The notes beneath the pieces are model-generated. The model had not been told where the DNA came from, did no database searches, and saw only the letters and a program-made list of their open reading frames with translations. A DNA stretch of 64,000 bases from Trichomonas vaginalis G3 (Eukaryota > Parabasalia > Trichomonadida > Trichomonadidae): NCBI RefSeq assembly GCF_026262505.1, contig NC_067206.1, forward strand, positions 8,986,268 to 9,050,267, read 5' to 3'. The position numbers were made by a program, and so were the translations under genes. This document shows, in pieces, positions 36,651-46,719 of this stretch. How positions within the stretch are numbered: position 1 is the stretch's first letter; each line of letters begins with the position of its first letter.

Positions 36651-39600
36651 TTACATCATTTTGAGATTTTTGAGTTCATTAGGACTCAAGTTTTTCTTTA
36701 AATATTCAGTATCGCAAGCAATTCCAGACTTCAGTCTTATGAGTTCTTCCTTAATTTTGAGGAGTTTACTGATAGAATCTTCATTTGATCGATTTTTTTT
36801 CTTCAAATCATCGATTTCTGCAATGAGATCTGATTGTTTCTTTATAGAGTTCTCATTTATTTCAGAAATCAAATCTCTCAGCTCATTTATTTTGTCATTC
36901 AGAGATTTCTTTGTTTTTTCAAACAATTGGTGCTCTTTATCCTGTATTTTCTTGAATTCTGTCATCTCATTTGCCATTTGCAGCATCATTTCCTGTTCTT
37001 TTTCAGAAACAGACTGATTTACAATTGTATCTACAGCTTCAGACAAAATATCACCGGCATATGATAGTAATCTTGCTCTCTCTATAACAAGTGTTATATT
37101 ATCCTTGTTATTATCGAATTTCCGCTTGAAATCGGCGAAAATTTCAACTAATTTTGTAGAAATACTCTCTTGTATTGGGAATTTAACCAAAGAAGCGAAT
37201 TGTTGTTGTCCTGTGATGGTAATCAACATGTCCGATGTGAGTTTGATCGCGTCATTCGCGTTTTTCTCGTTTAATTCTTTAATTCTCTTCAATTCATTGA
37301 AAATTTCTTTATCGTTCGAGACACAAAACTCTTTTCGGATTTTTTCTTCGTTTTGTTTTGTTTTCTCGATATAATTGAACATTTCGGAGATTGCGCTTTC
37401 TACTGTCTCTCCTTCGAACTCAGGCACTTTCTCGAACACTTTCTTCTCCAAATTATCATATTTCTCTTTCTCTTCTTTGACAAAATTCAACAATCCTTCG
37501 ATATCATCGTAATTCTTCTCGATATTGAAGGTTTCTTTGATTCCTTCTGTTAGATAATGACATTTCTCTTGCAAATCTTGTATTTCTTCTAATAAATCAT
37601 TGTTTTCTGGAAGAATTTTCGAAATATTTTCCAAAATCTTTTGTTTTTCTGTCATTTCTTCGTTTTCTGCTTTAAGATATACACATTTATCATGTAAATC
37701 TTTGATTTCTGATACAATATCACTGTTATCTGGAAGAATTTCAGAAATTTTTGATAAAATTTTTTCTTTTTCTTTCATTTCTTTGTTTTCTACAGTTAAT
37801 AATTTATAGATCTCTTGTAATTTCTGTATTTCTTCTACTAAATCACTGTTTTTAGGCATAATTTTGGAAATATTTTGCAAAATCTTTTGATTTTCTTTCA
37901 TTTCTTTGATTATTTCATCATCTGAACCATTATCAGGCACTATTTCCATCAATTCCTCATGTAGATTCTTATATTTTTCAGTTTCATTTTGCAATTTTTC
38001 AGAAATTTCTTTTAGATTTTCAGATTTTTCGTCATTTTCAGAAAGAATTTCTTCAATTTTTTCAACTAAATTTGTTTCATTTTCAGATTTCGTCATTTCC
38101 ACTAAGTAATTAATGATTTCTTTCATTCCTTTGATATTTGCAACCATGCCATTATCATTTCCATCTGTTTCTTGAACAATTTCGTTGATTTCTGATTTTA
38201 ATTTTAATAAATTTTCATTTTCTTTTTTTAAATCGCTTAAACTACAAATTATATCATCATCTTTGTCAACATCCATGATTTCTTTAATTTGGTTGTTCAT
38301 TTTCTGCAAATTCTCATTTTCCTGAGAAATTTTTGAAATTTTTTCAACAATTTTTTCATCATTTCCATTTTCAGACAAAGTTATTTCAGATAATTTCGAT
38401 TTCATTGCTTGCAACTGTTGTTTTTCTTGGTTTAACTCAATAACTGATGGTAGAATTTGATTTGATTCAGAAACTTTGCAAATAGACATCAATTCTTTCT
38501 TCATTAAAATATTTTTCTTGTTTTCTTCCTTTAGATCATTGAAGTATTTGATTAAATCATTATTTTCAGAAATTTCTTGCAAATTTTTCAAAATTTTGTT
38601 GTTTTTCACCAAATTTTTCACTGCATTAAACAAATCATCATTGTTCTGAGCTTTTACAACTCTTTGAAGTTGATTTGTCAAATTTGTAAAGTCAGAAATT
38701 TTATTTGTCAAATTTGAAACAAAAATTGGAATTTCTTCAATTTTTGAACAATTTTTCATTTGTTTCAAGACATTTTCATTTGTTTTGATGAGATTATTAA
38801 TAACACTATTTTGTTTTTGCATGCTTTCTTTGTTTTCTTCTATTTTTTCATTCATTTCTTCTATTTTTTCTTCATTTTCAAATTTAATTTTTGACAAATT
38901 TTTGTTTTCATTTTTCAAAAATTCCAAATCATTTTTCAACAAATTTATTTCATTTGTTTTCTTTTTGAACCTGTCCTCGAGGTCTCTAACAATACTATCT
39001 TGTTCTTTGTCATTTTCTGACATTTGTGAAATGATTTTTGTCAATTTTTCATTTTCAATTTCTTTTTGGGAAATTTTTTGTTTCAAATTTTCCAAATTTA
39101 TTCCATTATTTTGCAATTTATCAGTCATTTCATTCAGAGTATTCTTTAGCTGCTTCACATTCATATCCTTTTGTTTTAGATTAACAAGATAATCATTAAT
39201 AGTCTGATCCCTTTTAACAAGAACATTTCCTAATTCTTCATTAGATTTTTTACAATTTTCAATGTCACTTTTTAGTTGATTTACATAATCGTCTTTTTCT
39301 TTCAAAATTTTTTGTAAATCATTCAATTTATTTTGATTTTCATTTAATTTCAATTGTTGATTTTCATTTTGATTTGTAAGATTTTGTAATTGTTCCTTAA
39401 GAGTTTTATTTTCTTCTTCTTTTATTTTTATTGTTTTATTGTTTTCTTTCATTTGATTTATTAAGTTTTCATTTGTTTTTTCATTATTTGTTATGGAATC
39501 ATTTAATTCTTTGATTTCATTGTCTTTTATTGTTATTGTTTGTGCAAGTTCTTTGATGTTCTTGTCTTTGTTTGTTATGTCTTCATCTTTTTTAGAAATT

Positions 39601-42275
39601 TTTTCGTTTAATTCCGAAATTAAATTCTCTTTTTCCAAAATTTGCTGCTGATAGTTATCAGAAACATTCTGTATTGATGAGTTCTTCTTATCCAATGCAG
39701 AATTCAAGTTTTGTATTGTCTGATTTTGTTTTTCAAGTTTTTCTGACAAAATTTGATTATTTTTCGAAAAATCATTGATTTTGTTTGTTAATTCTTGAAG
39801 TTTTGTAGATAACTTATTGTTCTTATCATTACTTTCCTTGATTTCTTTCTTATTCAAGTTGTTTTCTTCTTCTAGATTTGAAAGCTTTGTTTGTAAATCA
39901 TTGTTTTCTTCTGAAAGTTGTTCAACAGCAATTTTCAGTTTCTTTATCATTTTCTCTTTGTTTGATTCAGATTTAGTAGATATCTCTAGTTTCTCTATCA
40001 GCTGCTTAAGTGCTTCTTCTTTTTTATTAGAAGATTTTTCGGTTTTATTCAAATTATTTGTCAGTTTTTTGTTTTCTTCAGAAATATTCAAAAATTCAGT
40101 ATTTTTCTCTTCAAATTTTTCATTAATTTCATCTAATTCTTGCAGTAGTTTCTGTATTTGTTCATCTTTCTTTGCTTCAGACTCATCTGCTTCTTGCAAT
40201 CTTTTCTTTAGATTATCTCTTTCTGTTTCTATTTCTTTGTATTTCACAGAAATTTCTTCAAACAAAATTTTTCTTTCTTTTTCCTTATTTTCTAAATCAT
40301 CAAATTTATTTTGTAGATCTAAAAGTTGCTGTGTTTTTGTGTTGATCATTTCTTGATCATTACCAAGTTTTGTATTGATTTCTCCTATTTCTTTCTTTTG
40401 GTTGTTGATTTTTTCCAAATTTTCTTTATTTAGATTTTCTAAATTTGAAATTTTTTCTTTGAGAATTTCTTGGTTTTGTTTCAATTCCAAATTACTTTTA
40501 TCACTTAAAAACAACTTCTGTTTTGTTTGGTTTAGAGAGACTTGTAAATTATCAATTTCTCTTAGATTTACATTGTTAAACTCTTCTTTTGATTTAATTT
40601 CATTTTGAAGTTCTTCAATTTCACTTTTCATTTGTTTTAGTTTCAACAATGGATTGTTTTCTTCATTGTATTCACCAAATAATTCTTTTTGAAGTTCAAT
40701 TTCTTTCAATTTCGTATTTTCAAGTTTAATTTCAACTTCATTTTTGGATTTTGAGAGTTTTTCCATGTCATTTTGCAGCTTTTCATTCTGTATTTTCACA
40801 AAATTTTGTTCATTTTCAAGTTTTTCTGTCAAAATTTGGATTTCATTTTGGTAATTCTCAATAGATTCACGTAATTCCTCTGATTTCTTCATTACCACTT
40901 CGCAAGACTTAAGTTTATTTGATAAATCATTGATATCTTTTTGATTTTTGTCAATAATTAAATTTAATTTTTCAATTTCCTGATTTTTTTCGTTTTCTGA
41001 ATTATTTAAATCCTCTTTTAACTTATTATTATTCTTTTCTAATACATCAATCCTTGCCAATTTAGTTTTAATATCATTTTCTTTTTCAATCAAATTCTGC
41101 TTCAAAAACGTAACATTTTGACATTTTGTTTGTAATTCCAATTTAGTTTTAATTAATTGTCTTTCTAATTCATTCCTTTCACCAAGAATATCAACATCAT
41201 CTTGTTTCTTATTCCTTTGCATCAACAATCTACGCATAGCATCAGTTATTCCTTGATTTTCTTCTTGTAATTCTTTTTTTGCATTTTCTAATTCTTCAAT
41301 TTTTGTTTTTTGTTCTGAATTTTCTTTAAAAGATTTTTCAAGTTCAGTTTTCAGACGTTTTATGTCTTCTTTTAAGTTGTTTCTCGAAGAAATAAGTCTT
41401 TTTATCTTTTCTTGCTGTGAATCAATGATTCTTTCTTGTTGTTTTGTATAAATATCTTTAGATTCAATCACTCCTTTGTTTGCAGATATCAATTTCTCTT
41501 GTTGTTGGTTTTGGTCGGTTGAATTTCCTAATTTTTTTAATAATTCTTGCAAATCTTCTTTTAATTTCTCGTTTTCTTGTGTCTTCTTGTCATTCTGTGA
41601 TAATACGTCTTCAAGCTTTGCGTTTTGGCCGGAAATTTCTTTTTTCAATTCAATTATTTTTGATTTCAAAATTTTTATTTCATTTTCTTTTGATTTTAGG
41701 TCTAATTCGTTGTTGGAGACCTTTGATTCGAATGATCGATTCAGTTCTTTGTTTTCTTCTGTTTCATTTTCGATTTCACTTAATTTCTGGTTTAATTGTT
41801 TGTTTTCTTCGTCTTTCCCTTCTATTTCTTTCACAAGAACAATTATCTTCTTCTTCAGTTTTGCGATCATCTCGTTTTTGGCTTGGATTTGGTCTTTCAT
41901 GTTTTCTTGTTGTTTTTCATTTTGAATTTCAAGTTTTTCTTGTGGTTTCGCTTTGTTTGATAGTTCTTTGGCTAGATTCTCTGCTTCTTCTGATCTCTTT
42001 GTCAGATCATCAACTTTCTTCTTTAATTCGCCGTTTTCTTGTTGTGATGTTTTTAAATTTTGCTTTGATTCATCAAGTTGTGCTTTGATTTCATAATAGT
42101 CACGAAGCTTATTGGTCTTTTCTATCAATTCATCAACAATTCTCTTGTTTTCTTTCTTCTGGTCATTCAATTGATTATTTAAGTCTCTTAATTGATCCAT
42201 AAGCTGGAGTTTCTCGTCCTCTAAGTCATTTGTCAGATTATTATGATTAATACTACCTGACAAACTCGTGTTCAT
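36651..42275 (-). CDS. Giant coiled-coil protein, 1874 aa
   Basis: Start taken at ATG 42275 (MNTSLSGSINHNNLTNDLEDE); the upstream in-frame TTG is unlikely to be used. Almost the whole chain is heptad-rich Glu/Lys/Asn/Leu coiled coil, the kind trichomonad annotations label viral A-type inclusion-like. Around residues 1440-1620 a unit of roughly 40-45 residues repeats (KILSKISEILPDNSDIV, KILENISKILPENNDLL, with EIQDLQEKCHYL-type ends), pointing to internal duplication. The C-terminal 250 residues are less repetitive and may hold a small folded region. Likely a long cytoskeletal or vesicle-tether rod; the partner is unknown. Divergent from 42662. Confidence 0.8.
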   Translation of the reverse strand: MNTSLSGSINHNNLTNDLEDEKLQLMDQLRDLNNQLNDQKKENKRIVDELIEKTNKLRDYYEIKAQLDESKQNLKTSQQENGELKKKVDDLTKRSEEAENLAKELSNKAKPQEKLEIQNEKQQENMKDQIQAKNEMIAKLKKKIIVLVKEIEGKDEENKQLNQKLSEIENETEENKELNRSFESKVSNNELDLKSKENEIKILKSKIIELKKEISGQNAKLEDVLSQNDKKTQENEKLKEDLQELLKKLGNSTDQNQQQEKLISANKGVIESKDIYTKQQERIIDSQQEKIKRLISSRNNLKEDIKRLKTELEKSFKENSEQKTKIEELENAKKELQEENQGITDAMRRLLMQRNKKQDDVDILGERNELERQLIKTKLELQTKCQNVTFLKQNLIEKENDIKTKLARIDVLEKNNNKLKEDLNNSENEKNQEIEKLNLIIDKNQKDINDLSNKLKSCEVVMKKSEELRESIENYQNEIQILTEKLENEQNFVKIQNEKLQNDMEKLSKSKNEVEIKLENTKLKEIELQKELFGEYNEENNPLLKLKQMKSEIEELQNEIKSKEEFNNVNLREIDNLQVSLNQTKQKLFLSDKSNLELKQNQEILKEKISNLENLNKENLEKINNQKKEIGEINTKLGNDQEMINTKTQQLLDLQNKFDDLENKEKERKILFEEISVKYKEIETERDNLKKRLQEADESEAKKDEQIQKLLQELDEINEKFEEKNTEFLNISEENKKLTNNLNKTEKSSNKKEEALKQLIEKLEISTKSESNKEKMIKKLKIAVEQLSEENNDLQTKLSNLEEENNLNKKEIKESNDKNNKLSTKLQELTNKINDFSKNNQILSEKLEKQNQTIQNLNSALDKKNSSIQNVSDNYQQQILEKENLISELNEKISKKDEDITNKDKNIKELAQTITIKDNEIKELNDSITNNEKTNENLINQMKENNKTIKIKEEENKTLKEQLQNLTNQNENQQLKLNENQNKLNDLQKILKEKDDYVNQLKSDIENCKKSNEELGNVLVKRDQTINDYLVNLKQKDMNVKQLKNTLNEMTDKLQNNGINLENLKQKISQKEIENEKLTKIISQMSENDKEQDSIVRDLEDRFKKKTNEINLLKNDLEFLKNENKNLSKIKFENEEKIEEMNEKIEENKESMQKQNSVINNLIKTNENVLKQMKNCSKIEEIPIFVSNLTNKISDFTNLTNQLQRVVKAQNNDDLFNAVKNLVKNNKILKNLQEISENNDLIKYFNDLKEENKKNILMKKELMSICKVSESNQILPSVIELNQEKQQLQAMKSKLSEITLSENGNDEKIVEKISKISQENENLQKMNNQIKEIMDVDKDDDIICSLSDLKKENENLLKLKSEINEIVQETDGNDNGMVANIKGMKEIINYLVEMTKSENETNLVEKIEEILSENDEKSENLKEISEKLQNETEKYKNLHEELMEIVPDNGSDDEIIKEMKENQKILQNISKIMPKNSDLVEEIQKLQEIYKLLTVENKEMKEKEKILSKISEILPDNSDIVSEIKDLHDKCVYLKAENEEMTEKQKILENISKILPENNDLLEEIQDLQEKCHYLTEGIKETFNIEKNYDDIEGLLNFVKEEKEKYDNLEKKVFEKVPEFEGETVESAISEMFNYIEKTKQNEEKIRKEFCVSNDKEIFNELKRIKELNEKNANDAIKLTSDMLITITGQQQFASLVKFPIQESISTKLVEIFADFKRKFDNNKDNITLVIERARLLSYAGDILSEAVDTIVNQSVSEKEQEMMLQMANEMTEFKKIQDKEHQLFEKTKKSLNDKINELRDLISEINENSIKKQSDLIAEIDDLKKKNRSNEDSISKLLKIKEELIRLKSGIACDTEYLKKNLSPNELKNLKMM

Positions 42276-42661
42276 TATGTCAATATTATTCAAAAAAGAA
42301 ACAAAAATAAAAATGTGGCGGTTTAAAATTTCCCCACTTCCCCATTATTAAAAATATAATAAATCAATTATAAATCTTGTAGCTAATCAAAGTTACATAG
42401 AAAACATCAGCAAAAATATAAATTTCAAAATTCAAAAAAATAAATTTAAGCTTTATTTCATCATAAATACAAAATCTCATTTATATATATTGTACATGTT
42501 TGAATTTTTGGATATAAACTTAATATTATCATAGATTACTCTTCAAAATTATCATTAGAAATCAAATATTCATATTATACTATTTGAATTAGAGTCACTA
42601 GAACAATGTAATTTGGATAGGCTGAAGAGGTATCATAAAATATTGTTGTTGTTTTTCAATT
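42276..42661. promoter_or_regulatory. Divergent promoter region of two coiled-coil genes
   Basis: 386 bp between opposite starts. TCACTA (42595-42600) and TCATTA (42552-42557) match the initiator consensus for the plus gene but lie 60 or more bases from its ATG; none is obvious for the minus gene. AT-rich and otherwise featureless. Confidence 0.4.
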
Positions 42662-44551
42662 ATGGCGCACTCCTTCTCGCCAAAAGCCATAAGGAAGGCT
42701 CAAGTAATGCTTTCCGGTATGGAATCTAAGAGGGAGCACAATTTATCTTTAAATTTAGAAAATGAATCATTATCTGAAAGATATGATCATCTAAATTTAC
42801 AAAATAAAGAATTAGGTGAAAAACTTTCTATTATCAATGCAGATATAGGAACCAAAACTACAGAAAGGCAAATAAAACAGACTAAACTTAAAAAAACAGA
42901 AAAAGAAATTAACGAATTAGTTGAAAATGTTCACAAAAATGCATTAAATCTAACTAACAACGTATTGTTCGCCAAACTATCCCATAATTTGAATACAAAT
43001 AAAGCATATAGAAAAGATTTATTACGAATTGTTCATTTTTTTGGAAATTTGAATGATAAAAGTATATCATTCGATTTTCAACGCGAAAACATACCACTTT
43101 CGATCCAATTTTTCAAAGATTTTAACGAAAATACATCGAAAATTTTAGAAAATTCCAAATCTAAAGATTTAATTACATTTTCTAACTTCGTTGATTCTTT
43201 AACTAAGCAAATAGAAAGCGAAAACAAAGAATTATCAGTTTTAATACTTCAAAACAAGAAATTTAATTCGTTATTACAAACAAACATTAAAAAACCAAAT
43301 ATTGAATCTCCAGATAAACTTACAGATACTTTAGATCATATTGAAATAGATAACAAAACAAAGTTCTCTATTGTCCAAGAGATCAAGAAATATACAACGA
43401 AAATTACGAATAGAGTAGCCAAATCTACATCGATATATGATGGTGTCATTGTATCGGTTGGAACTAACACAGATGAAACTCTTTTTGATACTCCTCCTTT
43501 GATTAAAGTTCCTATTTTGCCTTTGGAGAAGCAGAAGCACTTAGAAAATCTTCAGGAAACATATAAAGCAAAGAAAGATCAATTAGAACATACAGAATCG
43601 ATAATTTACAAAAATAATCCAATTTTTAAGTTGGAATCAACAGTAAATGCTGATGTAAGCCAAGAAAAAGAACTGAAGATCGACAGAATATACAAATTTG
43701 AAGCAGGAACGCAGACTGATGTAAGTTTTCGTGAATATGATTTTTATTCTTCTCATATTAAGCAGCAAGAAGAAGAAATGTCGACATTTTCAACGATCAA
43801 TGAGAAATATAAAGAGAGCCAAGATGTTTTAAACGAAGTTCATAAGAAAATTGAAGAAGAATCAAATAAATCAGCAAAACTTGACAAAAACATCCAAAAA
43901 GTTACTGATTTACTCAATACTATCCAATACAACATCGATGCCGAGAGACAGGTCAACAACGAGCAGAACAAAATGAATGACTTCCTTCGTTCATCGGCGA
44001 AAAAATTGAAAGCACAGCTAAAATTACGAGAAAAAGTTTACAACATAATTGAAGACCAAATAGAGGTCCATCAGGCACAGATAATGAATCTCCAGCAGCA
44101 AAATAAAAAACTGCAGGATGAGCTCAATCTCCTGATCCAACAGGAAGACGTAAAATCAGGAAATATAACAAATTCCGCCCATAAAGTTGTTCAAAGAAAT
44201 TTTCATGCCAATCAAAAAGTGACAACTTTACAAAACCAATTGAAAGAAATTGAGAAAAGTTACAAAGAGTTTGTTAAAGGTGATCAGTACAATAACATCA
44301 TTGATCTTTTGATGAAGAAAAATTCTTTGGAGAGAAGAAGCTACAGATGGCTTATTCTTTCTAAACAGAAGTCTCAATCCTTCTTAGCTCTCGAAGCATC
44401 TTCAAAGCTAATAATAGAAAGAAGAACAAGCCTGAAAGATCTTTATGAAACTCGTTATCGAGATAAATTTGTTCGAAATATTGGCTTAAGAAGGTTAGAA
44501 TGGTATTCTAACTTACTAGAATTGTTAATTAACCATGTAACAAAAGAATAA
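42662..44551 (+). CDS. Coiled-coil protein, 629 aa, possibly axonemal or centrosomal
   Basis: Starts MAHSFSPKAIRKAQVMLSGM. Coiled-coil segments (about residues 25-100, 280-310, 360-560) are separated by linkers containing the words VGTNTDE and AGTQTDV, a GTQTD-type motif common in ciliary and centrosomal coiled-coil proteins. The C-terminus (YRDKFVRNIGLRRLEWYSNLLELL) looks conserved and folded. Trichomonads have four to five flagella and a large mastigont skeleton, so a flagellar or cytoskeletal role is plausible but inferred. It shares an upstream region with the giant coiled-coil gene. Confidence 0.7.
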   Translation: MAHSFSPKAIRKAQVMLSGMESKREHNLSLNLENESLSERYDHLNLQNKELGEKLSIINADIGTKTTERQIKQTKLKKTEKEINELVENVHKNALNLTNNVLFAKLSHNLNTNKAYRKDLLRIVHFFGNLNDKSISFDFQRENIPLSIQFFKDFNENTSKILENSKSKDLITFSNFVDSLTKQIESENKELSVLILQNKKFNSLLQTNIKKPNIESPDKLTDTLDHIEIDNKTKFSIVQEIKKYTTKITNRVAKSTSIYDGVIVSVGTNTDETLFDTPPLIKVPILPLEKQKHLENLQETYKAKKDQLEHTESIIYKNNPIFKLESTVNADVSQEKELKIDRIYKFEAGTQTDVSFREYDFYSSHIKQQEEEMSTFSTINEKYKESQDVLNEVHKKIEEESNKSAKLDKNIQKVTDLLNTIQYNIDAERQVNNEQNKMNDFLRSSAKKLKAQLKLREKVYNIIEDQIEVHQAQIMNLQQQNKKLQDELNLLIQQEDVKSGNITNSAHKVVQRNFHANQKVTTLQNQLKEIEKSYKEFVKGDQYNNIIDLLMKKNSLERRSYRWLILSKQKSQSFLALEASSKLIIERRTSLKDLYETRYRDKFVRNIGLRRLEWYSNLLELLINHVTKE

Positions 44552-44715
44552 ACATGTTTGTATTATTTTTCAATCTTTCAACCACCTGAAACAATTTTTT
44601 TGACAAATCAATGAATCTGCCAAATAAAATTTTTTCATATAATCTGTCGTAAACGATCTTTTAGAAATTTTGTTTAAATTTGAATGATTTTGATGCATTG
44701 AATTTTTAAAATCAG

Positions 44716-44721
44716 TCATAA
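44716..44721 (+). promoter_or_regulatory. Initiator-like (Inr) element, TCATAA
   Basis: Predicted +1 at 44718, 11 bases before ATG 44729. This supports the start at 44729 rather than the upstream in-frame TTG. Confidence 0.55.
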
Positions 44722-44728
44722 ATTGACA

Positions 44729-45934
44729 ATGGGTCTTAGAGTCTTTTTTGCAAGATCTAATACTGCAAATTTCAATATTTTGATAGATGATAAACAAACA
44801 ACATACAGTGACCAAGGATATTATACAGTATTTAAAGTAGATAATGATAAAACTTTAAATAATTGTAAGATTACTACAGTATTAAGCTCGGGCTCATCAA
44901 ATATGTTCTCCAATATAGGATACAAAGTTTATAACTCTGATACAAGATTGCATACTATTGGAATTGCGACTCATGCTGATATACAGATAAATAATAATGA
45001 TTACGCTTCTATTTACAATCTAAATGGCAATACTGGATTCCGAATGACTGATGGAACTTATACTTTATCTTTTGTATTACGAGGTTTCGATTCACCTGGT
45101 GTAGATACATATTGGTACGGTAGATTTAGAGCTAGGATTGATAAAATGTGGAATAATGGAACAGGAGATTCAAATTATTATTCTGATTTAGAGAATATAG
45201 ATTGTGGAATTGCATTTTCATGGCAAGATAGAAGGATTGGTCCAGGTGAAACGCTATATTTCAATATGGGTTCATCTTCAACAAATCAAGATTCTTCATA
45301 CAAACCATCGTTAACTGTAACTTCAATCGCTGATAGTTATAGACCTTGTTCAAAGCCATTCTTAATTAGCGGATCTTTAAGTCATTCTCGAAGATATTCA
45401 ACGACAGTCTACATTAAATACAGATTTGATAACAATGAAACCATTTATACTGATGCCAATTCTTATGGAGTTAAGTCTAATAGTCCAAAAGATTTCTCTA
45501 ACAACATGGATAGTTCTTCATTTGCTTTAGAATACAACAGATTCTTTAAAGATCGGGTTAAAATTACAGGAAATATCACTGATATTGATGGTGACATTAA
45601 TGTTACTTTCTATTGTATATTCGATAATAATTCAAAAGCAGGAATGGAGATAAATAACACATCTATCACAAATATTTCTGAAAGTGATGCATCTAATTAT
45701 GGTGGAAAGAATGGCTTAAGTGTGAGATTGCATATGTTCAGTTCTACAGTTGATTTAAGCTCTCGTTCGAAGGAAGGTTATCATACTTTTGAAATATTTT
45801 GTGTTGACCAGTATGGGTTTAAGTCTAATATCGTAGGGCCTATTAGATTTTACTATCGATACTATCCAACTACACCATTACCGAACGTTATCCAGATGAG
45901 AAATCGCATGTCAGGCCAATTGAAGCACCACTAA
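44729..45934 (+). CDS. Trichomonad beta-sandwich-type hypothetical protein, 401 aa
   Basis: Starts MGLRVFFARSNTANFNILID with no signal peptide or membrane segment. Rich in Ser/Asn/Tyr/Thr and strand-forming. The C-terminal 130 residues look like an immunoglobulin- or cadherin-like repeat (VKITGNITDIDGDINVTFY ending GYHTFEIFCVDQYGFKS). The first half (RMTDGTYTLSFVLRGF, GETLYFNMGSS) may be a separate beta domain. Members of such families can be longer, so this one may be shortened, but the frame is clean and has a good Inr. Function unknown. Confidence 0.65.
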   Translation: MGLRVFFARSNTANFNILIDDKQTTYSDQGYYTVFKVDNDKTLNNCKITTVLSSGSSNMFSNIGYKVYNSDTRLHTIGIATHADIQINNNDYASIYNLNGNTGFRMTDGTYTLSFVLRGFDSPGVDTYWYGRFRARIDKMWNNGTGDSNYYSDLENIDCGIAFSWQDRRIGPGETLYFNMGSSSTNQDSSYKPSLTVTSIADSYRPCSKPFLISGSLSHSRRYSTTVYIKYRFDNNETIYTDANSYGVKSNSPKDFSNNMDSSSFALEYNRFFKDRVKITGNITDIDGDINVTFYCIFDNNSKAGMEINNTSITNISESDASNYGGKNGLSVRLHMFSSTVDLSSRSKEGYHTFEIFCVDQYGFKSNIVGPIRFYYRYYPTTPLPNVIQMRNRMSGQLKHH

Positions 45935-46719
45935 TATAAATGGCCAAAATCAAAAACAGATGATAGCAAGCTCATCAATAATTGAATTCTCAGCATCGGA
46001 TTCAAGAAACTGTATCTTTCACATTGTCTTTCAATTTCTTTAAAAAAAACTCAGGATTTTATTAGCTCTTTATTTGTAATAAACAGAAATTCATCAAAAG
46101 TGACAGCACTCAATTTTTTGACATTTGTAAATTCTAAATTGAATGAGAAAAATGAAATAATACTAAGCATAATACAATATTCTAGATTTAATTATAATTA
46201 GGAAAAAGTTAGTTTTGAGAGTACTTTTCATAGGCATATAGAATGAAATCTTCTGAAAAATAATATCACATAAACTCATATTATTTTCTAATATATAACT
46301 ATTTTATATAAAAATCAAATTCAATGATCTTAAAAGCGAAGGATAAACCTCAAAATTTACGAATATAATGAGTGGGAATATAATGCTTATCTATCATAAA
46401 ACCATATGAAATATCAATTTTTGCTTTACGCCTAATTTTTGACGACAATTAGCAAAAAATGTTAAATGTTAACACTCAGTCCATTTGAATATGAAAAATA
46501 AAATTGACTTTGATTAAATGTTTTTATTTATCATGCAATTCTTCTTGCGACCAAAGATTTGAATAAAAGTTCAAAAAATAAGATAGCTTAAAAAATAATA
46601 TACGGTAGTGTTTACTAATAGATGAATAGTATATAAATTCTATTAAAATGGATTTGATCCAAAAAAATATATAAAATTTGATCATAAATAAAATCGTTTT
46701 AAATTACTTTTTCATTTAA

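Noticed and set aside
39817-40356. Several Ser/Phe-rich plus-strand frames across 36661-42088
   Set aside because: Antisense shadows of the giant coiled-coil gene; Glu/Lys codons read backwards give Phe/Ser/Leu.
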